The translations under genes and the position numbers were made by a program. Shown one piece after another: positions 1-12,300 of a DNA stretch of 64,000 bases. How positions within the stretch are numbered: the stretch's first letter is position 1; every line of letters starts with the position of its first letter. This stretch comes from Stromatinia cepivora (lineage: Eukaryota > Ascomycota > Leotiomycetes > Helotiales > Sclerotiniaceae). The notes under the pieces are model-generated. The model did no database searches. It was not told the DNA's origin and saw only the letters and a list, made by a program, of their open reading frames with translations. Where the stretch lies: contig RCTD01000014.1 of the NCBI GenBank assembly GCA_014898415.1, forward strand, positions 1,054,001-1,118,000, in the 5' to 3' direction.

Positions 1-1221
1 GGTATCTGGAATAACCTTCTCGAGTTTCTATGTACACCCCATACATTAGCAGGTGCTCTTCATCATAGATGTAGAGATCTTCATCACAGATGTAGATAAA
101 TGTCATACCAGATTGTCAAAGACACATTTGTTAAGCTTCCACTCTTGTGGTCGACATTGCCATAGTTGTTGGTTGTTATTGTCGAGACATCCCCTATAAC
201 ATTATTAACCAGGGCAATTTCGTCATGCTCGGGCATAATGAGAGTTTATATTACCAGTGTTTCCGGAACTCCTCAAGACAATGTTTGTTCACATCTTCAA
301 TCCTGCAATAGGCAATTAGCCTACAGTTCCATAGGCCACAATCGAACAAACGGCCATAGTTCGACCCAGCCTCCCTATCTATTCATCGATATATAACACT
401 CCGCATCTGTAACCTCATGAAGGAGTAGCACTTACACGCTCCTCGCACATCTAGTAACTCTTCGGCCCTCCTTCAAACAATCAATCTCTCCCTTTCCAGG
501 GTTGTCGTTCTTGCATTGCATGAAATCATCATTGTAGGCTCTGCATCTTGCGCCGATAAAAAAACTGGCGGACAACAATGGCGCCGAACTGCTACCAATT
601 TCTGTAACGGGGGGGATTTCCGCAGGTAATGGGGTGGTGTCAATCAAGACTTGCTGATTAAATCTGCGATCGTGATTAGAACCAGATAAAGGTAAGATAA
701 TGTAACAGCATGAGAATATACCTAGGATTACGTGCGGCCATTTTGAGATATGTTGTGAGGAGATACTGGGTTCGCAAAGCCCGCAAATGAGTGTTTTGGA
801 GGTTCGATGCAGTATGAAGCTTTGAGGTCAACTTCAAAAAGTGGAAGTTGATTGGCTTATCAGCCGACCTTTCAGAAGTCGCGACTGATCAAAAGAGCTT
901 CGTCCTGACAACGAATTTATGTTTTTGCAAAATAATATAATTCACCCTGTGAAAATATTCCATCAGCTTCAACATTGAACAATATCTCGCCAATTTCTAA
1001 TGTTCATGTTTTAGCCTACAAAATAAATTGGCGCAACCTGTATTCGATAAATCTTTCAATCCCTAATAATATATTATCAAGCGCGTTGTTCCCAAGGTCA
1101 ACATTTTCTTTTGAGTAGCTGCAATTGTGCATTGTACCAAAAGTCCCTCGAGACTACTTGCATCTTCCTTCAGTATTCGATCTCGACACTTCTATAGCTC
1201 AGAGCGCATAAAGAAGGCATT
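1..1221. other. Intergenic, upstream of the nucleoporin gene
   Basis: No reading frame here looks protein-like; the longest are about 75 codons with no recognisable motif. The last 150 bases before the nucleoporin ATG are a plausible promoter and leader. Nothing else is seen. Confidence 0.5.
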
Positions 1222-2602
1222 ATGTTTGGGAGTACTTTTGGTCAAAGCCAGCCAGCTGGCGGAGGTTTATTCGGGTCAACAAGCACCGCACAACCTACGG
1301 GAGGTTTATTTGGATCCACGAACACCGCGCAACCAACAGGAGGATTATTTGGCTCGACTACAACTACGGGAACTCAAAACCAGGGAGGAGGGCTTTTTGG
1401 CGGGTTAGGGCAAAACACTCAACAAAATCAACAACAGCAGACGGGCGGACTCTTTGGTGGACTTGGAGCAAGCACTCAACAGAATCAGCCTCAAGCAGGA
1501 AGCTTATTTGGACCAAATACCCAACAGCCACAGCAGCAACCGGGAGGATTGTTCTCAGGACAGACTATGGGAGCACAGCAGCAAGCAGCCCAGCAACAGC
1601 AAAACACCATTCTTGGAGGATCACAGCAACAGACTAGTTTATTCGGGCAAACACAACCATCGCAAGCGTTAGGGCAATCACAAGGACAATTTAACAATAC
1701 CCTATTTGGAGCCAGCGGACTGAGACCTCGTACGTGCCTACCAATTCATTCGAAGCGCAAGCTAACTTTCATATAGGAGAAAAGAGTGTCATAGACCAGA
1801 TTGAAACAGTCGTGGGTAAATGGGATACTGGAAATAAGGATTGTGCTTTTCAATATTTCTTTTACAACAACGTCGGCGAGGACAGGGCACCATTCTACCA
1901 ACCGCAGCCTAATGAGGACCCGAGAGCTTGGGAAGAAGCCCTTTCGAAAAAGCCAGGACCCGGTTATATCCCAGTAGCATGTATTGGTTTCCAAATGATG
2001 GGCGAGAGAATCAAAGCTCAGCAACAGCATCTTGCAGCGTTTAACATTCGTCTACACGACATAAATGCTAGCTTGACGAACCTACTACAAACTCACGATA
2101 CGAGGACGAGTATACGAGCAATGGATGCCAGGAGAAAGCATGTGGTATTGAAACAAAGATGTCTGGCACTGGCGACTAAAGTCCAGGTTCTGAGAAACAG
2201 AGGTTATGCGCTCAGTGGGGACGAAGAGGACTTGAAAGCCAAGCTTATCAAGATAGAGAAGGGGGTTACTGATCCCGCATTGGGTGCTAGAGCAGAAGAG
2301 ATTTGGGCGCGAATGATCAACGTTCAAGAACGAGGTCGCTTATTGAGGACCGAACTGGAGAAGGTTGGGCAAGAAAATGGAGAGATTTTGGACGACACCA
2401 TGACCGCACGATGCAAGAAGGTACTGTCACAATTTTCACTGAAATAATGAATTTATGCTAACTTGCAAACCAGATTCTGGAAGACTATCAAACTCAATTA
2501 GCACATTTGAAAAAGGAGTTGGATAGAGTACATAAAGATTATGTCGAATGGGAAAAAGAGCAGCCGCCACAAACAGCAGCGAGGACAACATTTGGCCGAT
2601 GA
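1222..2602 (+). CDS. NUP57: Nucleoporin Nup57/Nup54 (FG nucleoporin of the central channel)
   Basis: Three exons are deduced: 1222-1729, 1777-2420 and 2474-2602, giving 426 residues. Both introns (47 and 53 bp) have GTAC donors and a GCTAAC branch site. Residues 1-165 are a Gln/Gly-rich FG domain with repeated GGLFG motifs, the selective-barrier part of the nuclear pore. From about residue 170 the protein becomes folded and then alpha-helical, with the WDTGNKDCAFQYFFYN stretch and the Asp/Glu/Lys-rich helices typical of Nup54 family members, which assemble with Nsp1 and Nup49 in the central transport channel. The ATG is chosen because the FG repeats start at once with MFGSTFG. Family assignment is firm; splice sites are inferred from frame continuity. 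Confidence 0.93.
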
Positions 2603-2975
2603 TTGATGCGAAATACCCCATGGTTAGTTTTTGATCGGAAGCTTAGACTTCATGGAGTTGGGCGGGATGTAAAAAAAGATAGACATTGTATAATATGGAA
2701 GCTTAATTACATGCTTATACTAGTAATTTCTCTTTCACTTCTCTCCAAATCGATCGCAAACGATTGCCATCGGGGTAATAATCGCTGTTAAAAGACGGTC
2801 TTACCCACATGTCGAAAATACGCCCTATCCCTTCTCGCCATGGTGGCAAGTGACTCATAGCCCAAGACTTACCTAGTACTTCCCCCTATAAAATTAAGAA
2901 ATCTCGTTAACGCCAATGCTCGCGATTGTCCATCATACCATCAAACACTCAATCTTCCAAAACTTATCCTCAAAA
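2603..2975. other. Short intergenic spacer
   Basis: This separates two genes transcribed in the same direction. It must hold the 3' end of the nucleoporin transcript and the promoter of the acetyltransferase. A frame of 62 codons at 2603 has no support. Confidence 0.4.
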
Positions 2976-3725
2976 ATGTCACCACCCCAAATTCCACCCG
3001 TTTCCCTTTACCCCGCCGATTTCGAAACATCCTTTCCTACGGTGTCCCCCAACTCCCCTCCTTTCCCCTCCCTAATCCCACTCTCCCACACTACAAAACG
3101 CATTTCACTGATTCCACTCACTTTCGATCACATCCCGGATCTATGGAAACATGTCGGCGGAGCGGAAAAATATATGCTTTACAAATATATGCCAGGTGGA
3201 CCTTTCAACACCATTGAAGAATTCACAATTTACCTAACATGGCTTATTGAATCCTCGCAATCTGGATTTGTCAATTGGGCGATTGTGTTGCCGAGCGGAG
3301 AAGCCGTGGGCATTATTTCTCTTTTGAATATTGTGCCCCTGCAGAGGAGAATCGAGATTGGTCATGTGTTGTTTTCGAAGTCCTTGCAGAGGACTACGGA
3401 GGCGACGGAGGCGTGTTATGTGTTGATGGAGTATGTGTTTGGATTGGGGTATGAGAGGGTGGAGTGGAAGTGTAATGCGCAGAATAAGGGGAGTAAGAGG
3501 GCGGCGGAGCGGTTGGGGTTTGTGGAGGAAGGTGTTTTTAGGAGGCATATGGTTATAAGGGGAAGGACGAGGGATAGTTGGTATGGGAGTGTGATTTTGG
3601 AGGATATGGGGGTGGTTAGAAAGGCGTTAGTGGAGTGGTTGAGGGTAGAGAATTTTGATGCGGAGGGAAGGCAGAAAAGGAAGGTTGAGGAGATTAGGGA
3701 GGAGTTGGGGAGGGAGCTCAATTAG
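2976..3725 (+). CDS. GNAT-family N-acetyltransferase (RimJ/RimL type)
   Basis: This single-exon gene encodes 249 residues. The frame opens 60 bases upstream at 2916, but the ATG at 2976 (MSPPQIPP) is preferred because homologues of this fungal family start just before the conserved YPADFE-like segment. The RRIEIGHVLFS strand and the NAQNKGSKRAAERLGF segment near residue 167 match the acetyl-CoA binding core of the Acetyltransf_3 group, whose members acetylate amino groups of proteins or small molecules. The substrate cannot be read from the sequence. The 3' half is markedly G-rich on the coding strand, unlike the A/C-rich 5' half. The gene faces TOM5 convergently. Confidence 0.85.
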   Translation: MSPPQIPPVSLYPADFETSFPTVSPNSPPFPSLIPLSHTTKRISLIPLTFDHIPDLWKHVGGAEKYMLYKYMPGGPFNTIEEFTIYLTWLIESSQSGFVNWAIVLPSGEAVGIISLLNIVPLQRRIEIGHVLFSKSLQRTTEATEACYVLMEYVFGLGYERVEWKCNAQNKGSKRAAERLGFVEEGVFRRHMVIRGRTRDSWYGSVILEDMGVVRKALVEWLRVENFDAEGRQKRKVEEIREELGRELN

Positions 3726-4171
3726 AAGATATTCGGTGGAAGAGTCGAGAAAAAAGGTAGAAGAGAAGAAAAGAAAATCTGATTTCACATAGACTTGCTT
3801 CGCCAGGGATACACAGAAAGTCGGTTTTGTATGACATGTGTAGTAGCAGCATTCCGGACAGTACAAAAACAGGTCTTCTTCATGTGCAGCTTCATTTTGG
3901 TACTGTCTCTCAGCTTGGTATATTTCCGTGCCTTGGAGAGTAAAGACATTTTTCTAAAGTCTTCTATGCATGCAGTATATCTATCCTCTCTCCATTCTCA
4001 AATCTTGTACTCTTTGCACAATAGAGATCTAAATGCCAATGCCAGCAAAATTATATGTGCAGCAGTTGTCCATTATATCCATAGTTTGTCCCAATACTAT
4101 TATATAACCACCCCGTCTTCTCGGGCGTTCATGTTGTACAGGTCGTCATGATGCATTATTCGTTTGCATCC
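3726..4171. other. Convergent intergenic region
   Basis: This lies between the 3' ends of the acetyltransferase and TOM5 and must hold both terminators. A frame of 118 codons at 3795-4151 is low in charged residues and has no motif, so it is not called. Confidence 0.4.
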
Positions 4172-4426
4172 TTAAATGAGGTTTTGGATGCTCTTAACGG
4201 CGAAAGGTGCTATGTTAAAGTCAGCACACATATGATAGTAATAGGAAAAGAGCAAGACATACAGAGGTAAAGAAGAATAGACCATGTAATAACTCGTTGC
4301 ACAGTAAGAGTAGCTTCTTCCTCTTGAGCCTTAAGTTCGGCTGGGGATGGTTGTGGTGGTGCTAAAATTGAAGTTAGAAGAGTTCGCATATAGTATTTGA
4401 CGAAAATACCTACGTCCTCCGAACAT
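4172..4426 (-). CDS. TOM5: Mitochondrial import receptor subunit Tom5
   Basis: Three very short exons are deduced on the minus strand: 4426-4414 (13 bp), 4361-4263 and 4209-4172. They join in frame to a 49-residue protein. Donors are GTAGGT and GTATGT; acceptors are TTTTAG and ACATAG. The protein begins MFGGPPPQPS, has an acidic stretch with PAELKAQEEEATLTVQ, a single tail-anchor-like helix (about residues 27-43) containing LLYLSPF, and a short C-terminus. This is the architecture of fungal Tom5, a small subunit that stabilises the TOM complex in the outer mitochondrial membrane and helps preproteins reach Tom40. The gene is divergent from the glycine decarboxylase gene. Automated annotation would easily miss it because no exon is long. 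Confidence rests on the exact fit of the three exons. Confidence 0.88.
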
Positions 4427-5002
4427 TTTTGTGAGATAAGATTGTAGATGTGTTGAGGTATTGACGTTGAGCGTTGAGTTACACCTAGTACCAAGTTGAT
4501 GTTTACACTATAATAAATTTTAATCCTTCCGTTATCATCTGCTTACTACTGCCATGTGCGTACGTAATTTCAACGGTTTCTAGTGGCTTGTTGCATAAAC
4601 GGGCTCATGGCTAAATCTTATCACTACGGTTTTGGGTAATTTAGTTTGACTGGACTTAACCTGTCATCCCACTCCTATCATGGAAAAAAGTTGGATTATT
4701 TAAATTTCATATATAATCGACTCCTCTCTCATCTTCTCTTTCATATACATATACATTCTCTGTCGTTTTCACTTGTTTTTTGATATCTTCATATCATTCT
4801 CAGATCTCGTTATCTCTATCTCTATCATTCTTATCTGAATGTGGGGTCTATGACACTGTGAATCCTAGTTATTCCTAATATTTCCGTCCGACCTTAACTT
4901 TCTCGTACAACTCTCTCTCCTAAATTCACCGAGACTCTTCTTGACTTTCGTAACCAAAACTTGAGGTTCACGAGCTTCGCAGACTCTGCAAACTCAAGAA
5001 CA
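4427..5002. promoter_or_regulatory. Divergent promoter region of TOM5 and GCV2
   Basis: These 576 bases separate two divergent genes for mitochondrial proteins. The 260 bases before the GCV2 start are rich in C and T (repeated TCTC and ATCT runs), as is usual for fungal leaders. Two tiny overlapping upstream ORFs, 4839-4853 (four codons) and 4850-4861 (three codons), would lie in the GCV2 leader if transcription starts within the CT-rich tract. No transcript data are available to confirm that. Confidence 0.5.
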
Positions 5003-8000
5003 ATGGTTGCCTCAAGTCTTGCTATTCGTGCGAGATTTGCTCGAGTTGCACTTCAATCAAGAAGTTCATCCTTGAGAAGCTCAACCCTCACACGACCATG
5101 GACTTCTGGCCAATCCTCATGTTCTGCCACTGTTTTGAAGCCAATTGGGAGACGAAGTTACTATAAAAGCTCTGCGAAGGATGAGTCAATCAATTCGCCT
5201 TCGAACCTCAGTTCTAAAGGAGTATATGCTCCTTTAGATACCTTCGCGCGTCGACACATTGGTCCCGATGCAGAATCTACAGAACAAATGCTTAAAGCTC
5301 TGGATCCTCCGGTCAAGAGTTTGGACGAGTTCGTCGAACAAGTTCTACCTCGCGATATCCTCTCCTCGAAAGATCTCAAAATTGACGCCGAATCCGAATC
5401 TTCACAGGAAGGGTTTACGGAATCTCAATTGCTTGCGAGACTGAAGTCAATTGCCTCCGAAAATAAGATTATGCGAAGTTATATTGGATGTGGATATGCT
5501 GGAACACGTGTGCCGGAAGTTATTAAGAGAAATGTGTTGGAAAGTCCAGGATGGTATACAAGTTACACACCATATCAACCTGAGATCAGTCAAGGTAGAT
5601 TAGAATCGCTTCTAAACTTCCAGACACTTGTCTCCGATTTGACAGCTTTACCAATTTCCAATGCATCTCTGCTCGATGAATCTACTGCGGCCGCCGAAGC
5701 TATGACTTTATCAATGAACGCCCTTCCACTTGCTAGACAGAAGAACAAGAATAAGACATTTTTTGTCAGCCACCTAGTTCATCCACAAACACTAGCAGTT
5801 TTAGAGAGCCGAGCAGAAGGATTCAATATCAAGATTGAAGTTGGAGATGTTCTCGCGGATGGTGGGGCTCGCCTCAAGGAGCTTGGAACTGATCTCATTG
5901 GCGCTTTGGTACAATATCCGGATACTGAAGGTGGCGTAGAGGATTTCCGTGGTCTGGCAGATGTCATTCATGCTCAAGATGCAACTCTCAGTGTGGCCAC
6001 CGATCTTTTAGCTCTCACTGTTCTCACTCCACCGGGTGAATTTGGTGCAGACATCGCTTTTGGAAATGCTCAACGTTTTGGAGTTCCATTTGGTTATGGT
6101 GGTCCACATGCTGCTTTCTTCGCTGTTGGCGACAAGTATAAGAGAAAAATTCCAGGACGTCTCATTGGTGTATCAAAGGACAGGCTAGGGGATAAGGCAA
6201 TGAGATTGGCTCTACAAACTAGAGAGCAGCATATTCGCAGAGAAAAGGCTACTAGTAATGTGTGCACGGCTCAAGCATTGTTGGCCAACATGAGTGCGTT
6301 CTATGCAGTTTACCATGGGCCAGAAGGACTCAAGGCCATTGCCGAGAGAGCTATTAAAGGAGCTCGATTCATCCAGGATGGACTTGAAACTCTTGGCTTT
6401 GAGACCAATTCCCGAGGAACAGGGTCTGATGGAAAGGTTCTTTTTGACACAGTCGTGGTAAATGTTGGGCAGGGCAAATCTGATGAAATCCTTAGCTACG
6501 CTACTGAGAGCTTCAAGATCAATTTAAGAAAGTTCGATGATAGCCGACTTGGTATCACCATCGATGAAACCGTTGACACCAAGGACCTTAAAGATATTTT
6601 ATCTGTGTTCAAGAACTTTTCCAAGTCGGGATCAGGATCTTCCGAAAAAACCACAGAATTACAAAAGTCTTTTGATAGCTCGATCCCGGCTGCACTGAAG
6701 AGATCATCCCAATACCTTACCCATCCAGTCTTCAATACACATCATTCCGAGACCGAGATTCTTCGTTACATTCACCACCTCCAATCAAAAGATCTTTCCC
6801 TCACACACTCTATGATACCTCTGGGTTCGTGCACAATGAAGCTTAACGCTACCACTGAGATGGCTCCAGTCACATGGCCAGAATTCTCCTCCCTTCACCC
6901 TTTCGTTCCTGCTGATCAGGCAACTGGTTATAAGACTATGATCGATGAGCTTGAGGCTGATCTTGCTACTGTCACTGGATTTGATGCAGTATCCTTGCAA
7001 CCAAATTCCGGCGCACAAGGAGAATTTACCGGATTACGTGTAATTCGTAAGTTTCAAGAAAAACAACCTGGCAAGAAGCGTGATATCTGCTTGATTCCTG
7101 TTTCTGCTCATGGTACCAACCCTGCATCAGCTGCTATGGCAGGTATGCGTGTTGTTACTGTGAAATGTGACATCAAGTCTGGCAATCTTGATATGGCTGA
7201 TCTCAGGGAGAAATGTGAAAAATATAGCGAGGAACTTGGAGCTATCATGATCACATACCCAAGTACATTTGGTGTATTTGAACCAGAAATTAAGGCCGCA
7301 TGTGATATTGTTCATCAACATGGTGGTCAAGTATACATGGATGGTGCCAACATGAATGCTCAAATTGGATTGTGTTCACCTGGTGAGATTGGTGCCGATG
7401 TATGCCACCTTAACCTTCACAAGACATTCTGTATTCCTCACGGTGGTGGTGGACCAGGTGTTGGTCCAATTGGTGTTAAGTCTCATTTGGCACCATTCCT
7501 TCCTGGTCATCCGTTGGTGAAGACTGGTGGTGAAAATGCTATTGCTCCAGTCAGCGGTGCTCCTTTCGGAAGTGCTAGTATCTTGCCAATTAGTTGGGCT
7601 TATGTGAAGATGATGGGTGGCATAGGATTGACTCATGCTACTAAGATCACTCTCTTGAACGCAAACTACATCATGTCTCGTCTCCGACCTCATTACCCAA
7701 TTCTCTACACCAACGCGAATTCTCGATGTGCTCATGAGTTTATTCTTGATGTTCGTGGTTTCAAAGAGTCTGCGGGAGTTGAGGCTATCGATATTGCCAA
7801 GCGTCTTCAGGATTATGGGTTCCATGCGCCAACCATGAGTTGGCCAGTCGCTAATACCTTGATGATCGAGCCTACTGAGTCGGAAAGCAAGGAGGAACTT
7901 GACCGCTTCATCGATGCATTAATATCAATCCGCAAGGAAATCCAAGCTGTTGAAGATGGCACCACCCCAAGGACAGGCAACGTTTTGAAGAATTCCCCAC

Positions 8001-8274
8001 ATACTCAAAAAGATCTTCTTATTGGAGAATGGGATCGTCCATACACTCGAGAGCAAGCCGCATACCCATTGCCTTATCTCAAGGAAAAGAAATTCTGGCC
8101 ATCCGTGACTAGACTTGATGATGGTAAGCTACTACATATCCTGTTCATACTTCATTCACTAACATACTTTCAGCCTACGGTGATCTAAACCTCTTCTGTA
8201 CATGCGGACCTGTGGAAGCCACCGAAGATGCCGAAAACGGAATTACCGGTGTTTCGGCTCCACAACCTACATAA
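5003..8274 (+). CDS. GCV2: Glycine dehydrogenase (decarboxylating), mitochondrial P protein
   Basis: Exons 5003-8123 and 8174-8274 give 1073 residues, the normal length for the eukaryotic P protein. The first 40 residues are rich in Arg, Ser and Ala without acids, a mitochondrial presequence; the ATG at 5003 is the first in frame. The protein decarboxylates glycine with pyridoxal phosphate and passes the aminomethyl group to the lipoyl H protein of the glycine cleavage system. Visible landmarks are the FARRHIGPD start of the mature protein, the IGCGYAGTRVP segment, and NLHKTFCIPHGGGGPG with the cofactor lysine at K807. The single intron (50 bp, GTAAGC donor) lies near the 3' end; without it the frame would lose the conserved AYGDLNLFCTCGP end. 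Confidence 0.97.
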
Positions 8275-9063
8275 TTGCATTTTAGCATTTTGTTTTGCGC
8301 ATTTTAACATTTAGCGAGCATATGTTTAATTTTGGGTTAAACATTAAAAGAATTTCAACATGAAGTAATTCAACATTGGGAGGAGTTGTGGATATCTATC
8401 TATCATGTATTATGATATGATGTGATCATGACTTGGGAATGCATATGGCGTTTTAAGAATACACAACATATAGAGGGTTCTCTGGCTTCAACTGCCAGCC
8501 TGGGATTGGTATGATGGATGGTTAATTGGTTGTGAATATAGCTAATATGGGAGGGCATTTGGCATTTTGCTTGACGTTTATAGGTCATTCGTGTTTTTAG
8601 GGGAAAGTTTGGTCCTGGGAGGAGGAAGAAGAGAGATGGAGATGCGAGATATATATTCAATAATTACATATTGTATTTGCCAGTATTCACATGGAAGGTG
8701 ATCTTGATTGATTCCCTGTGCTGTTAAATAGGATGTCTATACACGGCGTGTTTTTAAAAATCCATAATATCAAATTGACATATATGACTCTGGGACGAGT
8801 GTCCTTCCCGTACATGAAATCTCGGAAAGGTTTTTGTGTGGATTCATGGCGTTACTCTATCTCTCATCTCCTCACTCGTTCCATTACCAATACAAACAAC
8901 GAAGTCAGAAGCTCGAAGCTTGAAGCTGGAGTCTGAATACACTTTCTTCAAATAGAATTCTTCACATTATAGATTTAGATTTAGATTTGTAGATAAAGTT
9001 CCTCGGGATTCTACTGCAAGGAGAAGATGGGGTCTTGGGTGGCTGATTTTTTTTTGGTGGTTG

Positions 9064-9118
9064 AGAGGGGAGGAGAGGGGAGGAGAGGAGAGGAGAGGAG
9101 AGGAGAGGAGAGGGAGGG
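9064..9118. repeat. Purine-rich GGAGA simple repeat
   Basis: About ten near-perfect copies of GGAGA or GGGGA run in tandem with no pyrimidine on the plus strand. Such polypurine tracts are common in fungal intergenic DNA. Confidence 0.85.
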
Positions 9119-9292
9119 GTCATGTCTCTTTTTTTTCTCGAGGGGGTTTTATCTGCGAGGTTAGGGCGTTGTTTTGGTTTTATGTATGTTGGTGTTGGTG
9201 GAGGGTTTTTGCTGTTGGTTTTGAGAGTGAGAATGAGAATGGTAATGAGGGTTTTGTGGTTGGTTCCGAACTGAGTATTAGATTGTGCTGTC

Positions 9293-9293
9293 G

Positions 9294-9331
<38 letters not shown>

Positions 9332-9340
9332 GCTGTTGCT
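9293..9340. repeat. GTT trinucleotide microsatellite
   Basis: About fifteen consecutive GTT units, ending with two interrupted copies. Frames across it (poly-Cys, poly-Thr) are artefacts. Confidence 0.9.
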
Positions 9341-12300
9341 GAAGCTGTTATCGTTACGAATAATGCATTGTCAAGCGCTCTTCTTTCCTTGACCTTCATG
9401 TAATTCCTTTCAACGCCAGATACTTCATGAACAAGAAGTTCATCTTCTGCTTCTAGATATGCTGTACCAATACTAAACTGCGGAGGGATTCTGTATCATA
9501 CGACACTACTTAGTCGAGATCGCCTGTCGCTACTATTGGTATTGTGGTTTTTGTGTTGTGAGAAGAGGAGTTTATATAATAACTGACTTTAAAGTTTATG
9601 CCTTTGGGGAGGTGGGGAGATAGGAAATAGGGGATTCCGGTTTGCGATTGCGATTGGTGGATTGTTTTACAGGAAAGGCGATAGTTCCGGGTATATTCAC
9701 TGTGCCAGAGAACACAACTCATTAGGTATCTATCCATTATTTCAAAGTAACGTGCAGTACTTTCCACTACACCTCTGAAAATCATTGCAGGTATCTAGTA
9801 TATAAAGACCCACTAGAACAAACCGAAAAACACCAGACCGGATTTCCGGATCGCAATGCGGAGTATCAGGGGAAGTGCCAATCAATTTCCATTTTCTGCT
9901 CAGATCCGATCAATCTTTCTATGAAGCATGATAACTCTCAGGTTGTTGTCTCGTCTAGTGTCTAGGGAAGTGCTATGTCGTATTTTTGTTGTGGTTTATT
10001 TTGTGTTTCTTTGTGATTGGGTATTTGTTGTTGCTGGTGTGGTGTTGATTGATTGTTGTTGCTGTGAATATAGAATGCACTTTCATTCCAAGTTCTTCTG
10101 GTTATATCGCTGCTCTAGTCAATTCCTATCACATATCATGGCCACAGCTTAATAACTGACTTCAAAAGCAAATCCTGATCAGTGCCCAACTCGTGGCTTG
10201 ATATAGCGATCAATATGGCTTCAAAGTACCGCATTAAACCTCTAGAAACTCCATTCCCAAAATTCCATGTGTCACTATATAAACTCCTGAGTTCATTGAA
10301 ACGAGCAAGGGTACTCTTAAGCCGAATATATGGTGCCAGTATCAGCAATCCATTGGTAAACGCCATGCTGATGCTTCTGAATTAGATTTAGAACCTGAAT
10401 TTGAGTATTGTCAGTGTCTGTAGGGAGAATCTGATTTGTTGTCGGATAAAGTGAACAAAGTGATGTTCATCTCATCTCACTTTTCTTGCTATCACTCGGC
10501 TATTATTTAAGGGATTAACTGTTGTTACTTGTATTTCCCATCAGACCAAGTGTCCAAGTTGAAATGTCCTTTTTACAGAGACCAAGGTACGGAATAACTG
10601 TATTCCTCTCTTCATGATCCAATCAAAAACTTTATTCTTACTTTATTCGTTACCCATGCGTACAGTGATAGAATCTGTGTTGTCAAAGATTGTAATTCTA
10701 TGGTGTGTCTAAAGTGCTTTATATACTTCATACTCTTGATGTTTTGCATGGTCATCAATTTTTGTCCGTTTAGTAATTGTGAATGAATATATTGTCCTTT
10801 CTCTTGCACCCACAAGTAACACAGAGTAGATGAAATTTTTCATACACCTAAAGTAAAGTTCCAACGACCATCTTGTTGTATAAAAGAGTCATCTCAAGCA
10901 ATACTACTTTCAATGCTCAAATCACATCTCGCTCCTGCCAAACTGAGATGCTATGAGGATATATTACGATAGCGTTTGGTCCCAGCATAGACTTTTAACC
11001 AGGTGTTCTCTAAAGTTATAGCCTAACTCTCTTATTCAATCAAACTTCCCTTTTTGTTGTCACTCCTTATCAATCATCATCGATGATTTCAGTTCTACTG
11101 ATATAAATTTGTATCATCACCTGTGGGAAAGTTTATGTGCAGGTAAATGATCCATAACCTCACTTGCTTACCTCATATGAAAGTCCTCCTTCTTTGTGAT
11201 TGTATTCCCTTAAATGTTTCCGTAATTTTGTTGCTTGGAGTGTTAAAGTTCCTGCAACACTTTAAGTCCCCTTTATATACTTCCTACTTCCCATAAATGC
11301 TCGATCCATATGCATTAACAAACCCCTTTATCGAATCTGATTTCCATAGATAATTCACAAGCTACACTAAATCCACTAAATCCAGGACCTTTTCACTTTC
11401 CACTACTTCTATCTACCTACCAGCGAGGGTATAAAAACATTATCTCAACCCGTACGAAAAAAAGACAAATTGATACTTGAAATGGATGATGATTGGTATA
11501 GGATTATCAAACTAGTATTCTATACTATGTGAAATCTCAATTTACTTATATATAATATTGTGCGTTGTATATCAGAGATATTTCAGTTTTGTCTTTCTTA
11601 CTTTTTTTTGCTAGTTGATTTGTTCTACTTTACCTTTATCTTGTTGACTGCCATTCATTCTGATCACTATCACCAATTCCAGTTTTCTATTTCCCAAGTT
11701 GGCTTTCTAAACCCTTGTGGAAGGCCCGAGTGAACGTCAGAAGTAATGAGACATTTATCTCATGTCTTGTGTGTTCCATTGTTCCGCTCAACCTGAGGGA
11801 CTCCTTGGTTGTTACTTGAAATTTGTTGATTGATGGGAGTGTTGGGTTCATTTTATATACCTCTGTTTCCAGTATTTACTCTACCTGCTTCTAGCAATTT
11901 TCTCACCTCTTCTAGAGTAGTTTGGTCCTTCCATGATAAAATTTCTTTATCCAGTGAATTAGGGTTGAGTTGGTGGACCGTCGGTCCATCTTCAAATTCT
12001 CTCATATTTTCAAATACATACCCATTGTGCAACTATCAACTATTTAAACCTCCCTTCGAATAGTTTGAGTAAAAGCATGTGTAGGTAAGACTCATCAGAT
12101 TTGTTCCTGTCAGGAGATGTGTCAAGTTGCTTTTTCTCCAAGACATCAGATCAGGTCTTCTTACGTAAATTCATAAAACCTCCTGAAGAAAGTTTGGCAT
12201 TGCCGGTTTGATTGTTGTATCTTTTCCCTTTCTTTTTCATTGCCATTCTATTTACTTTATCCTTCTTTCCTTTCCTGCTGCCAATCATCAAATCAATAAA

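Noticed and set aside
1734..2447. Separate 237-residue gene inside the nucleoporin locus
   Set aside because: It is exon 2 of the nucleoporin plus intron sequence; there is no ATG at its start and a clear intron joins it to the FG exon.
7376..7825. 149-codon antisense frame inside GCV2
   Set aside because: Shadow of a highly conserved coding region; no motif of its own.
8962..9399. 145-codon minus frame and 93-codon plus frame with poly-Thr or poly-Cys
   Set aside because: Both are translations of the GTT microsatellite and the GGAGA repeat.
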